A DNA stretch of 64,000 bases from Plutella xylostella (Eukaryota; Arthropoda; Insecta; Lepidoptera; Plutellidae), in contig NC_064008.1 of NCBI RefSeq assembly GCF_932276165.1, positions 253,001 to 317,000 of the forward strand, given 5' to 3'. Shown one piece after another: positions 10,811 to 22,244 of this stretch (its first letter is position 1; the number at the start of each line of letters is the position of its first letter). The notes beneath the pieces are model-generated. The model had not been told where the DNA came from and made no database searches. It saw only the letters and a program-made list of their open reading frames with translations. Made by a program: the position numbers and the translations under genes.

Positions 10811-11037
10811 ACACTAGCAATGAAAAAGTTCCATTGAAAAAAGCACCAAATTACACCTAAACGGAAAAGACTAGCTTAATGACGCCGTCTGAAATATTGA
10901 AGAATAGTTAACAACTCATCAAAATATAACCAACTAAAACTGTAAATATTTTGATTAAATTTTAAATTAAATGTTGAAAAAATTGTGTCATTAATTGTCG
11001 ACTTTTTCTAAGTGGAACTTTTTCATTGCTCGTGTGT
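10811..11037. mobile_element. MITE, ACTCAC-terminated family, copy 2
   Basis: Same ends and interior as the copies at 2221 and 49209 (AGCAATGAAAAAGTTCCA at the left, GTGGAACTTTTTCATTGC at the right; shared AAACGGAAAAGACTAGC block). It lies in otp intron 1 and is non-coding. Confidence 0.75.
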
Positions 11038-11955
11038 ATATTATTATTTTCAGATCAGACTTTGTATTATTTATAAAAGTTATAAACGATAGTCCGCTAG
11101 CCGTATCGCCAAAGTCACCCTCAAAATAACTTCATGACTTACAAGAGACAGCACATAATTGTGAAAGTTTCAGTCGTGAACAAAACTTCAGCAATATCGA
11201 GCGGGCAGCGATCTCGAAGAGTCGTTGGCTTCCAGTAACTGCCTGAACTGAGCATTGCTTTTCAATAAGGCTTTTGCGGGCATGCATGTGGAAAAGTCTA
11301 GACATTGGCATTGGTAGTGATTATTCCGAAGGCACAATAATTTTATCAATTTAGTTCTATAGACGCTCGTTTTTCTGAATCCTAACTTCCTAATCCTAAT
11401 CCTAACTAATAAATTGGTAAATTTTCCCCGATAAACCGGTTTGAAAGGTGCTACAATGAGTTAGAATCGAAATATAACTTAGATATTTATAATGACTCCC
11501 CTATTGTTTGGAAGAAGAAACTGCTGCAACCATAATTATCACCATTAATTTTCAAATAATAACTAATGTAACATAATTTTTCAAATTTGATTTAATTTTA
11601 TTTTAGACATTCTTAATAATTATTATAAATCGATTTTATTTGTATATACCTATTCTTAATTTATTTTTAATTCATTTCATTCATTTAAGCAATTTAGGTT
11701 TGTAAATATATGTATATTATAATTCTATTGTACATGGCTTTAAATATTGTATATTTTAGTTTAGATTTTGCATGTTAACAATAATTTTATTTAAATTTTA
11801 AATAACTGTTTACGTTAGTCCTATTGAATGCTGTTGCACGCCTGTAATTGGTGCATAGATAGAATAATAATACCTTTAATTATGTCTTGATAATGTATGA
11901 TCATATGTACTGTTGGTGTGTCTATTTTTGTAAAATAAAATAAAAATAAATAAAA

Positions 11956-11982
11956 CTAATATTATAAATGCGAAATTAACTG

Positions 11983-12013
<31 letters not shown>

Positions 12014-12164
12014 TACTCTTTCACGCCAAAACTACTGAACGGATTTGAATGAAATTTGGTATCCATACGATCTAGACCCTGGGAAAGAACATAGGCTACT
12101 TTTTATCCCGGAATTCCCACGGGAAAGCTTTTTGAGGCTAAGCAAAGCGCGCGGGAACAGCTAG
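11956..12164 (+). mobile_element. Lep1/Helitron-like element, copy 1
   Basis: It starts CTAATATTATAAATGCGAAA, has a TCTG microsatellite, the conserved core CACGCCAAAACTACTGAACG and ends GCGGGAACAGCTAG. This is the layout of the Lep1 family, described as Helitron-like in Lepidoptera. Related copies are at 61059 and 63797. It is non-autonomous and lies within otp intron 1. Confidence 0.85.
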
Positions 12165-12408
12165 TATATGGAAATAAATGGAGTCTACCCGGCCAATCAC
12201 AAAATCGAATTTCAAAGAAGGAAGTGTAGTCTTGATTAGAGCTGGCTTCAATTAATTGTTTTTTGCTACCTAAACATTTAACACACATGAGAAAAAAATT
12301 GCTAAACTTTTTAACACACATTGTAGGTTGCAAACCGTATCGCCGTCGACCTAAATCAGTGCAGAAAAACAAATTAAACACCCCATACAAATAACTGCAA
12401 TAATACCG

Positions 12409-12620
12409 CCGGTGGCTTAGCGGATTACCGTCGTCTCATAAACTGGGGTCGCGGGTTGACTCCCGGCCGGGACGGATATTGTTCGCGGGGACACTTAATT
12501 GGAATGTAAACTTGGGATTGTAAAATGGTGGTGTTGAATTTATTGGATGTTTTGTTGTGGTAGGTATTTTTTTCACTGTATGTATCATAAACTCTACTTC
12601 CTGTGTCTTTGGGTGCCCCC
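12409..12620 (+). mobile_element. tRNA-headed SINE
   Basis: The tRNA-like head carries an A box (TGGCTTAGCGG) and a B box (GGTTGACTCCC), followed by a non-tRNA body. The anticodon arm does not look like a functional tRNA, and the body argues for a SINE. The 3' limit is uncertain. Confidence 0.6.
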
Positions 12621-12744
12621 ATAGAGGTACTATGAAACTGGTACTGTGAAGTACTGTTTCATGATAAAAAGGTATACTAGACGTAGGTATAACAACGTTC
12701 AGTCTTGAAGGTATTACCAAGGTATAGAAGGCTAGATTCGAATG

Positions 12745-13490
12745 GGAACTGTTTTGCGGATAATTCCAAGTGGTACAAGCCGCGGCCGGATATCTTCCGC
12801 AGGTTGCTATGTGGGTATTCCTGAAAAAGCCCCGTCAATATTCAACAAAAACGCTCTATGAGGAAATCGCAGTTCCAAGTGTACGTAAGTTATTTATTTT
12901 AAAATCCTTCACAATTGCATACAGGCACACTGTAAACTCAAATAATTACGCGGACATCCTAGAGAAACGTGTGTTTGTAATCCGTTTGCCCAAAATTAAA
13001 ACGGCTTTTGCCAGGCGTTTTGCACCCTTTATAACAGCTCACATATTTAATGAAATCGCCAGGCAATGTAATATCAAACATTTATCCAATAGAGAAGCCA
13101 AAGTGGTAGTCCTGCGCTGGTTGACCGAATCATCCTACTCCGATGCAGAGAACCTGTTAATGTGCATTTCTTAGTCATTTATAATATATATTATATTATT
13201 CTTATTTTATATATATTATGTATCTATGTATTCCATATGTTATATATATTTCACTTTTGGCATACGTAATTACTTTTATTTTTTATATGCATGCCTAAAT
13301 AATTTTAATACAAAAAATCTTTTTATTTAACGTCCTGCGTGACAAACTGTGTTTTACGGCTTGTTTTTGTGTAAGTTCGAACCTGATCTCTCACGGTACA
13401 GGTGTTACCTAGTGTGAGGATCACAGTGTGTTGTGATTTAAGTTAAAGTTTTAAATTTTAATAAAGATTTTTTCATTTTCATTTTTTACT
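12745..13490 (+). mobile_element. 5'-truncated LINE 3' end
   Basis: It contains the last 130 or so codons of a LINE ORF2 (see 12770-13174), a 3' untranslated region with AATAAA near 13462, and a short ATTTTC tail. The 5' boundary is approximate. It lies in otp intron 1. Confidence 0.65.
12770..13174 (+). pseudogene. LINE ORF2 C-terminal remnant
   Basis: 134 codons, with KTLYEEIAVPSVRKLFILK and ARRFAPFITAHIFNE, which I recognise as the extreme C-terminus of insect non-LTR retrotransposon polyproteins (the VPSVRKLF segment). The catalytic reverse transcriptase core is absent because of 5' truncation. The apparent ATG is incidental. Confidence 0.6.
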
Positions 13491-14949
13491 TTCATAATAA
13501 TCACAGGAGACCTAACCTATTCTAACTATAACGCTAACTTGCTGCTGAATCAAATAGCAATTGAGTTTTAGAAGAAAGTTTTGCGGAAATTGATATGTGA
13601 TGACATTATGTTGGGAAAGTACGAGTATAAATCTCCTTCTTCTTCTTATCATGTCGGTGACAAACGGAAAAGCCTCATCTAAGATTTGTCAGGATTATTT
13701 TAGATTAGTTTAGATCTAGATTAGCTTTAGTCGCTGACTACCCAGATTGCGCTGGACGTTGTATACATATATGATGTATATAAGGGACAGACTATACGTT
13801 ACTCTAGGACGCTCTTTTGGTGCATCTCCATTCTTTTCTATTCTATCCTGAGTTGAACCTTTGTACATAATAAAATTATCCCCTTAATATAATGCAGGAA
13901 TGTGACTATGTATATACAATTGTACAACTATGTATACCTCGGACAGACAATTCGACTAGCTAGGTAGAAACTGCATGCAAGGGGCTATAAAGCTGCTGGG
14001 ATGTGTTGCATACGTACAATAGGATTATTCTCTTGTCATAAACACATTCATGGACATCATTTTTCTAATCACTAATTTGTAGCGAAGGTCTAATTTATCA
14101 ATACGTATCTAAAATTGAACTTAGCTTTATTAATCGCGTATTAAACATGTTCAGTTGTAAACATGGACTAGTGAACTTATGAGTCCTCCGGACCATCTAA
14201 AATCATTCAGTATGTTTGTAGTCGAAATGCTAAATTAAACAGTTTTCACTATAATTTAAATGTTATTTAAAATATGAACTAAATATTGGGGATTGTCTGC
14301 ATGATGTCATAATGATATGAAGTAGTTCGTAAAAGAACTGAAGTAAACAACATAAATCACTGAAAATCCTTACCTACAAAACATTTTTATACACGTCTAA
14401 CATTTTTTTTTTGCAAATAAATAGGTAGGTAAGTGCATTATTTTAAAATTAAAATGTATTATATTGGTTTATTAATCCACGAGATCAAAGAAGAAATAGC
14501 ATAAGACCAGGGTTCAGGAAACCGTTCAGCCTCTGGATTTCTGTTAAGATAATTATTATGATTATTCTATAGCCGAAAGACTAAGTGATCTACATAGGTA
14601 ATACATCTACATACCTATTGTAGGTACTCCTATCACTGATACCGGAAATTAATAAGCAATCTCTTATATTCCAATAGGTTAACGTTCTGCCTTTCCAATC
14701 TGAATTAATTTGGGTGTGATGGATTCTTCATGGGAGGCTTGTAAGGAGCCTTCTATCAAATAAAGCATTATCAAGATATGTCCGGGGCGCACCCTGGAAA
14801 GTCAGCGAATGCGACTGAAAGCTAATCTTACTGACTACCTACTCCAATCATCACGGTTTCATACCGTAGTCTCTAGCTTTGGTGTTATAAGATCTGAACT
14901 CTGGCCTATTTAAAGCCATCATTACTTATTCTGAGATCCAAGTACTGAC
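13491..14949 (-). other. otp intron 1, gene-proximal part
   Basis: AT-rich intronic sequence with no recognisable exon. Around 13690-13760 there is a GATTAGCTTTAGTCGCTGACTA block that recurs at about 52385-52410, indicating an old dispersed repeat. The intron begins gtcagtacttgg next to exon 1. Confidence 0.6.
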
Positions 14950-14983
14950 CTCCGAGAGTAGCCGCAGTGATGTTGTTGAGCAT
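14950..14983 (-). CDS. otp: otp exon 1, start codon
   Basis: A short first coding segment: ATG and ten further codons (MLNNITAATLG), then one base of a Gly codon completed by exon 2. The donor GGAG/gtcagt matches the consensus and the phase fits exon 2. The start sits in a GC-rich context (gaggccATGC). Vertebrate OTP also begins ML and runs into a GH motif within about 20 residues, which is why I accept this start. An upstream ATG is not excluded, because the 5' end of the transcript cannot be fixed from sequence. Confidence 0.72.
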
Positions 14984-16080
14984 GGCCTCCCTCGGCCACC
15001 CGCCGCCGCGCCCTATGATGCCATCGTACTCACTGGCCTAACGTACTCACTGGCCTCGCGTACTCACTGGCCTAGTGTACTCACGGCCTAACTCCCCGAT
15101 ATACAGCACTCAACACGCCCGAACGAACGGCGAAGGCCCAAAGTCACACACAAACATTTTCTTTTAAACCGGACACTTTTGAATTTGGAACTATTTATTG
15201 GAAAACGCTGGCCGCTCAGAAAAAGGAGAGCAGAAAAAGTTCGGATCAAATCCCGCGCGAAAAACTCTCAGAAACCCGCGTTTAATACAAAATAATTAGC
15301 GTTATATTAAACCCAATTAGTTTTAATTAGTTTTATTTACACACTTAATTTTTGTTATAAAATTAATATAACTCGTTTAGTATCAATTTGTATGAATTTG
15401 CCGTTTGATTGGTTAACCCTTAAAATGATCGTTTAATATGAATACCGAACAGCGACTGCTACAAAACAGATAGCGCGCACAATGTAGCCGAACCCAATTC
15501 ATAAACGGAACGACCAAACCTCTGTTTGTCTCTGTCGCACTCGCCCCAACACCCTCCGACCTCTAGCTCCCCCCGAGTGCGTGCCCCGTAATGGTCGCTA
15601 ACATTTTGTTTACGTTCGATTTGAACAAACGAATAATCTATTATTTCATTCGTACACTTATTATTGATACGAGACTTTCCTGTTCATACAATATTCATAT
15701 ACCAAGAAATGTATATCTGTCTCGTTTTATCCCACCGTTTGCCTACAACGGCCGGGTGTTGATATCTCTTTCTGTCGCGGGTTTCGAATATCGAGCGCTC
15801 GGGGCTTTGTGGCGCGTCGGCCAATGGGAGCGCAGGAAAATCACTTTGGAAGAGGAATTCACGTTGTGATATTGAAATATTATTGCTATATCCGATGGGC
15901 GTTTCTTGGCTTTGTAATGGAAAAAACAAATAGCGGCCGCTGCCCGGAGCGGAGCCGAAATAAATAAGGACTCTCGACTCGACTGAAGCGAGGCTCAAAT
16001 ATTTCCGCTTCGGAATTCGAAATTGTGTTCGACGCGGCGAAGAACCGTTTGTTAGAAGTTTTAGATACCTATGTCTGTGC
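14984..16080 (-). promoter_or_regulatory. putative otp 5' UTR and promoter region
   Basis: A relatively GC-rich kilobase immediately upstream of the otp start codon, with no coding sequence I believe on either strand. No clear TATA box is placed at a usable distance; developmental homeobox genes often lack one. The start of transcription cannot be located from sequence alone. Confidence 0.35.
15026..15089. repeat. 17-bp tandem repeat, four copies, upstream of otp
   Basis: GTACTCACTGGCCT begins at 15026, 15043, 15060 and 15077 (the last copy lacks one base), an exact 17-bp period, about 45-105 bp upstream of the otp ATG. On the gene's strand each unit reads CCA/GTGAGTAC or a close variant, a strong splice-donor-like sequence. 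Confidence 0.85.
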
Positions 16081-17349
16081 ACTGTAGGGTTAGAATTAAA
16101 TTGAACTTCTTTTTACTATTAAATTAATACTTGTTTTGTTTTTATAGAATTCTGAAATGAACCGTTTAGGATTTTTTCCCTGACTTTTAGAATGAGGTGT
16201 ATTTTTGTAAAGAACTCTTAGGACAAAAATTATAAATTAGAATATTCTTTTTATGGCACCCAGTAGGTACCAAACTAGTTTGATTCATACATAAAGGCAT
16301 CTATTTAGATAAATACCTATACAATATATTTTGGAATGTAGGTATATTTCTATCTAAGTGCCTGCCTATGTAGTGTGGGTACCTACCTAGTCTATTAATG
16401 GCCTTGTTGAGGTGCGTCCACACGCTCTAGTTATATCTGACAATAGTTAGCTAGAACTAGAAAATGGCCCCGCGCTTTATTTACGAATACGCAACTTTAG
16501 ATTTTTTTGCTAAATTATCTCCAATTATTATAGGTAATGTATTATTGACGTGCCGAATTTCATAAAAATTGGTTCAACCGTAACAGAGTTACAAATTAAA
16601 GTTTGTAAGTATGGATGGATGGATGTTTCTTACTTACCGAGAAAATAGCTTGACCAATTTTCATTAAATTTAGCATGTAGTAAGCTGACACCTTGGATTA
16701 ACACATAGGGTAATTTTGAGTTTCCACTGGACAACCTTTTAAGGCAAAGCAAAACTCCCGGAAAAAGCCAAAGCAAAAATAGAGACATTATAAAAAACTC
16801 TCCATTCCTCTCCCCATGGCATGTCTTGTAAGTCCGGCTGCCGCTGAATAAGACATGCCTCGGGGGGGTGCAGGGGTATGGGGGGAGGGCAGACGGTATC
16901 GACCCTGACGCTCATTTGTTTTTTCCGTACCTAGAGTCCTTAGAATAAAGCACATTAACACCACTTAATTTCCACTTCTAAGTTGCTTAAATTATTAATT
17001 AATACTTAAATTGTTAATTTCTTTGTTTATTTTTTAAAGTTGACTAATGTTATTAATAGTTACTTATCAGTTAACTTAGTAAAATGTTTAGTTCAATATT
17101 TTTATTCAATGTCTCTTCATTACAAAGATTATATATTAAGTATTTTATTTATGTAGCCTAGATGTATGTAACAAGTGTATCATTTGTTGGTCTTCTAATA
17201 AATAAATAAGACTTGATCTCTAAAACTAGTGGATTAGAAAGAAGTGGGTATTTCAAGTATGAAATGTAGGTAATGCTAAGTACCTAGTGGATTTAATTTC
17301 CATGAGAAAAAAAGTAAATATTATTAACCTGCTCTTCTAGGTTAATCTT
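16081..17349. other. intergenic, dispersed repeats
   Basis: No gene is seen. 16490-16740 has the wording of a decayed dispersed repeat (GGTTCAACCGTAACAGAGTT, then GACCAATTTTCATTAAATTT). 16860-16890 has a G-rich run. The rest is AT-rich. Confidence 0.5.
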
Positions 17350-17362
17350 AGGTTATAATAAG

Positions 17363-20300
17363 GTTATATATCTATCCAGACCGTTTTCGGTCACAGCGAC
17401 TGTAGGTCCTGACTAGCGAGAGCTTCGTTCATGGGCTCTCATGTGACTGACGTAGCCAATTTTTGCAGTGCATGTACGACCACATACTCTGCACGTCAGC
17501 ACCCCTCCGACGTAATTATAATTAATGGCCGCAGCTGGTCGGGCCTTGAACTCGTCACGCTTAGCGTCGAGCTCCTCCCGTCGCCTCCTCTCGAACTCAA
17601 ATACTTTAGTGCGCACTGTATGCCTCCACGCGGGCCGATCTGCAGCCATCGACTCCCACCGAGACGAGTCTAGGTGACAGCGCTTCATGTGGCGCTTAAG
17701 CACATCTTTATATCGCAGAATTTGGCCACCTTGTTTCCGCTTACCTTCCTGCAATTCTGAGTAGAAGATGCGCTTAGCCACTCTGTTGTCAGACATTCGG
17801 GAGACATGGCCAGCCCACCGCAGCTGCCGTCGCATTAGATAGGCCTCTATTCCACCGACATTGGCACGTCGCAGAACTTCCGTGTTTCGAACACGATCCG
17901 ACCAATGAATGTTCATAATGTCGCGTAGGCATTTCAGATGGAATCTATCTAATGTCCGTATGTGCTTGCGGTACAGGGTGCATGTTTCAGAGGCATACAG
18001 GAGATTGGGCAGAACGATCGCCATGTACACAGATATTTTCGTAGGGAGCTTAACGTCATGTGACCGAAACACCTTGGTACGAAGTTTGCCGAAGGCTGCA
18101 GCAGCTGCTCCGATTCTGCTGTTGACTTCGCTGTCAAGTTGGCACCTAGATGTAATGGTGCTGCCCAGATATTTGAATTGGTCTACGATCTTAAGCGAGT
18201 CATCACCGAGTTTTATGTCGACCGGGACACTATTCAGCGTATCAGATACCATCACTTCTGTCTTCTTTACGCTGATTTTAAGCCCAAATCTTCGACACGA
18301 CTCATCAAGACTCCACATAAGTCTTTGTAGACCATCTGGGGATTCTGCCACAAAACATAAATCATCCGCATACATAATCTCAGTGATATTCATATGAGAC
18401 ACTTTGGTGTGAGCTCTAAGTCTAGCCAGGTTGAAGACACCACCGCCATCTGCACGAAAACGAATACGGATACCATCAGGCAAGGTTTGTAAGGTTTCCC
18501 GAACTACAACTGCAAAGTACAGAGCAAACAGAGTTGGAGCGAGAACGCAGCCTTGCTTTACGCCGCAACTCACTGAGAAGAACTCTGAATCTTCGCCCTG
18601 CACACTGACACAGCAACGCATGTCATCGTGCAAGAGACGGAGCAGTCTCACAAACTTATCCGTGCAGCCTAGTTTCGTCAGTACCACCCACAGGGCTTCT
18701 CGAGGCACGCTATCGAAAGCTTTCTCGAGGTCAACAAAACACAGGTACAACGGTTGACCCTGCTCTCGACTTTTCTCTTGTAGTTGGCGAACAGAGAAAA
18801 TTGCCTCGCATGTGCCTCGATTCGGTCGGAAACCAAATTGGGTTTCAGGCAGTATGTCCTCAGACAAGGGTAGCAAGCGGTTTAATAAAATCCGAGCAAA
18901 GACTTTTCCCGGAGAAGTCAGCAGAGAGATGCCCCTATAGGAATTGCAGTCAGATCTGTTTCCTTTGTTCTTATACAAGGGGCAAACACGCGAGACTCGA
19001 AAGTTATCAGGTACTCGCTCCTCGTCCCACATTCGAACGAACAACTTCCAAATCACTTCGTGCAATTCACCACCCCCATACTTTATTAGTTCTCCGGGTA
19101 TGTTGTCAATACCGACCGCTTTCTTGTTCTGCTGTTGTTGAACGGCAATAACAACCTCTCGCAGAGACAATGGCTCGTCTAGCTTGTCCATCGTTGGGAA
19201 TGATGTCATCGAGCTGATGTGCGACATGTCCGCAGCACGGTCAACATTGAGCAGAGTGTTAAAATGCTCGCCCCATCTATTGAGCACGTCTTTCCTATTG
19301 GTAAGCAATTCTGTGCCATCGAGCGTCCTCAGGGGCACTCTAGTACGAATGACATTACCAACAAGTTTACGAACTTCTTCATAAAATGCACCTAGCTGTT
19401 TAGTATCAGCGAGCCACTGCATGCGCTTAGCCTTGTCCTGCCACCACTTGTCTTTTATTTCCCGTACATATCTCCGCAGCTCGGAACCACTACGCTTAAC
19501 TTGTTCCACCTGTTGATCGTCACGGTGCCGACGTAAGAGGGACCGATGTTTCTGAATAGCCCTGGTCAAAATTTCGTCATTATCATCGAACCAGTCCTCG
19601 TGCCTACTCGTTTGTATGCCTAATGTTTGCGAGGCCGCGACGACTAAATTGGTCGAAAGCGTTTGCCAGTTAGCCACAGTATCACCGGTTTCTATGTCCA
19701 ACGTCGAAATCGCACCACTTACTGTGTGAGCGTAGGCCTGGCGTCCATCTAGACGTTTTAATTTGTCTACATCGAGGCGCCTAGGCTTCACTCCTTCCGA
19801 TCTGCGAGGAGGATGCAATCGCAGTCTTAGTTTTGTGACGACAAGCCGGTGATCCGTAGAACAGATCGCGTTAGCGTCACGCATCACGCGGGTGACATGT
19901 ACTTGGGAAATATCTCTTTGACGTACAATTACATAGTCAATCAGGTGCCAATGTTTTGACCTCGGATGCATCCATGTGGTCTTATATTTTGCCGGAAGCC
20001 TAAACATGGTGTTGGTAACTGCCAGATCAAAATGAGCACACAGGGATAGTAGGAGTTCTCCATTACTATTCATATTCCCAACACCATGTCTTCCCAAGAC
20101 CTTAGGCCAAGCTTCAAAGTCACGCCCAACTCTCGCATTAAAGTCACCCATCAACAGCACCTGCTCTCTGGGGAGAATCCTAGAGAGGGCTTGCGTGACT
20201 TCTTCGTAAAACTTGGCCTTGAGGTGATCATTCTTATCCATGGTTGGCGCATATACACTGACGACATTCAAATAATTGTCATTGGCCAGGTGTAATCGCA

Positions 20301-21245
20301 GCGTAGTTACGCGATCCGAGATGTGAACAGGAAGCTCCTCCAATTTAGAAGCTATATGGTTTTTGATCGCAAAACCTACACCGGATCTCCTAGGCTCTGA
20401 AGACGGGGTTCCTTTCCAAAAGAAAGTGTATCCGCCCAGGCGCTCCACCCTCTCCCCCTCCTCAGCCAGATGTGTCTCACTGATAGCAGCAACATCCACA
20501 TCATAACGTCGGAGTTCTCGGGAAACGAGGGCAGTTCTGCGAGGAGGACCCAAATTGCTCTCGCGATCAAGGAGGGTACGCACGTTCCACGCCGCGAAGG
20601 TCATATTATTTGTTTTGACGGTTTTTATATATTTTTTATGACTCTTTCGACCACGTCTTGACTGATGCAGAGATAGCCGTGGTTACTACCTCCTGTAATT
20701 TAGGGTTAAACCTTTTTTGGGACACCTTTTCTAGCCCCCTCCCCAGATTGGGGAAAGCAGGGCCCCTCTAAATAGAGCTGCTTTGTCACTCAGGTAGCTG
20801 CCGAGTCACACTGTTAACCCAGTGCAGTGCAAAGCGACCATCTTACCTGAGCCGCCTACGTGCAGACATCAGACAAAGCCCAGTTAGCATCACAACCAGA
20901 CCTCTCTACCTCTGTCCATCGCCGCAGGACTTTCGGAGTCCGTTGTCAGAAACCAAGTCATTTGCGCAGGAAATATTAAAGTGCACAGAACATTTTTGAA
21001 AATGACAGTGTGCGCGCGAACACAGGTGCACTCTTATCCCTACCTCTCTTAATCCAATGGAACGGGGAGCCGCTACGATCGGCAAGAGGTAGAAACGTCC
21101 CTATGCGTCAGCGAGGCCCCTGACGCAGACCGATATTGATAACTATATGGTCAGCCTCTGTCATTTGTCGCCTTTTACGACACCCCGAGTGTGGAGGGGT
21201 GGTGCTATTCTACTCCACCGGCACCACACGGCGATAAGGTTATTA
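17363..21245 (-). mobile_element. full-length RTE-like LINE with target duplication
   Basis: It is flanked by a perfect 13-bp direct repeat, AGGTTATAATAAG, at 17350-17362 and 21246-21258. The order (minus strand) is: a 5' leader of about 620 bp starting near 21233 with GGTGCCGGTGGAGTAGAATA, one uninterrupted 1063-codon ORF, and a very short 3' region (about 50 bp), as in RTE-type elements. There is no poly(A) tail. The intact ORF, intact leader and clear TSD suggest a young, possibly still mobile copy. Confidence 0.88.
17413..20604 (-). CDS. RTE-like endonuclease/reverse transcriptase, intact
   Basis: 1063 residues. The N-terminal apurinic-type endonuclease runs from about 1 to 260 (AAWNVRTLL, ISETHL, LMGDFNARVG, CSTDHRLV). 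The reverse transcriptase runs from about 500 to 800 (SYRGISLL, QFGFRPNRGT, FVDLEKAFDSVPR, GVKQGCVLAPTLF, YADD at residues 745-748, KYLGSTIT). The C-terminus ends in a C2H2-type finger (CRVCGRTC…HMRAH). Such proteins nick the target and copy their own RNA at the nick. The single-ORF layout and C-terminal finger fit RTE/Proto2-type elements; host annotations often name the N-terminal half craniofacial development protein 2-like. All catalytic landmarks are present. The start ATG directly precedes the endonuclease strand, so little or nothing is missing. Confidence 0.9.
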   Translation of the reverse strand: MTFAAWNVRTLLDRESNLGPPRRTALVSRELRRYDVDVAAISETHLAEEGERVERLGGYTFFWKGTPSSEPRRSGVGFAIKNHIASKLEELPVHISDRVTTLRLHLANDNYLNVVSVYAPTMDKNDHLKAKFYEEVTQALSRILPREQVLLMGDFNARVGRDFEAWPKVLGRHGVGNMNSNGELLLSLCAHFDLAVTNTMFRLPAKYKTTWMHPRSKHWHLIDYVIVRQRDISQVHVTRVMRDANAICSTDHRLVVTKLRLRLHPPRRSEGVKPRRLDVDKLKRLDGRQAYAHTVSGAISTLDIETGDTVANWQTLSTNLVVAASQTLGIQTSRHEDWFDDNDEILTRAIQKHRSLLRRHRDDQQVEQVKRSGSELRRYVREIKDKWWQDKAKRMQWLADTKQLGAFYEEVRKLVGNVIRTRVPLRTLDGTELLTNRKDVLNRWGEHFNTLLNVDRAADMSHISSMTSFPTMDKLDEPLSLREVVIAVQQQQNKKAVGIDNIPGELIKYGGGELHEVIWKLFVRMWDEERVPDNFRVSRVCPLYKNKGNRSDCNSYRGISLLTSPGKVFARILLNRLLPLSEDILPETQFGFRPNRGTCEAIFSVRQLQEKSREQGQPLYLCFVDLEKAFDSVPREALWVVLTKLGCTDKFVRLLRLLHDDMRCCVSVQGEDSEFFSVSCGVKQGCVLAPTLFALYFAVVVRETLQTLPDGIRIRFRADGGGVFNLARLRAHTKVSHMNITEIMYADDLCFVAESPDGLQRLMWSLDESCRRFGLKISVKKTEVMVSDTLNSVPVDIKLGDDSLKIVDQFKYLGSTITSRCQLDSEVNSRIGAAAAAFGKLRTKVFRSHDVKLPTKISVYMAIVLPNLLYASETCTLYRKHIRTLDRFHLKCLRDIMNIHWSDRVRNTEVLRRANVGGIEAYLMRRQLRWAGHVSRMSDNRVAKRIFYSELQEGKRKQGGQILRYKDVLKRHMKRCHLDSSRWESMAADRPAWRHTVRTKVFEFERRRREELDAKRDEFKARPAAAINYNYVGGVLTCRVCGRTCTAKIGYVSHMRAHERSSR

Positions 21246-21258
21246 AGGTTATAATAAG

Positions 21259-22244
21259 ATTATTATAACACCTAAATAACTGTAACATATATTTATCTAC
21301 TATTCCGCAGTAATTCTTGGTAGTACCTAAATAACTTATTCTGAAACAGCAGTGATGATAAATTTGTACCCATTCATTAAGTTTATTAAAACTTTGCAAT
21401 ATTTGTCCAGTTTTAGCCAATATTATCTAACCACGACTATCTAATATTAGCAAAAACAAGCTTTTAATTTTAACATCACAACTGCATATACAAAGTAATT
21501 ATGAAATTTGTAGCGGGAGTTTTTACATAATAATTTATCTACTAAATACAAACTTATAGATATTTAAATATATAATACTTTAATTATAAATATAGTAAAA
21601 TGAGTAATTAAGCACCTATTACATTACTAGGTACTAGATTGTGTCCACAAGCTTTACTTGGCTTCAAAAAGTTTTCTCTATTTTATACCAGGAAAAAAAG
21701 CCTTTGCCATTTTCTATGACTTCGTCTAGGTAGCGTCACTGCCTTGCCACCACAGTGAAAACGCTAATTCAGCTCTAGTGTTTGTCACCATGTTGGATAA
21801 AGTTGTCAGCCGCTGACTGCTCAGGGTACACAGGACGCATGTTCGATACACTTGATAGGTCACTCGGTAAGGCGCTTTTAGGCCACGTTCGGCTTAATTA
21901 AATTTAATTCATCAAAATAGTTCCAGTTAAAAAGCACTACGCAAAAGAAGAAACACATACCTACATGCTTTCGAATTTACAATGACAATAAATGAAAGTT
22001 CAGTAAACGCGTTGAACTAATTTCCCAACAACCACTTGACGGGACCTCGTAGCGGCGTAGCAGCGTAGCGCGTAGGCGGCTACGAAAAGGTGTAGCAATT
22101 ATAAAAACTTTTTTTTTTCAATTTTACTATTTATTTATGTTACCTATAACTGCTTCGTTACTTTGTGACGTTATACGAGTCTGCGATGTTTTATGCTTTA
22201 TTTTTATTTTTTATTATTATTTGGTCTAGAAAACTTAACATCAT
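21259..22244. other. intergenic, no gene seen
   Basis: AT-rich. GC rises briefly at about 22040-22090. No coding sequence or element with clear ends. Confidence 0.5.

Noticed and set aside
15684..16082. 132-codon minus-strand frame upstream of otp
   Set aside because: No homology or splice support; composition is that of the surrounding GC-rich non-coding DNA.
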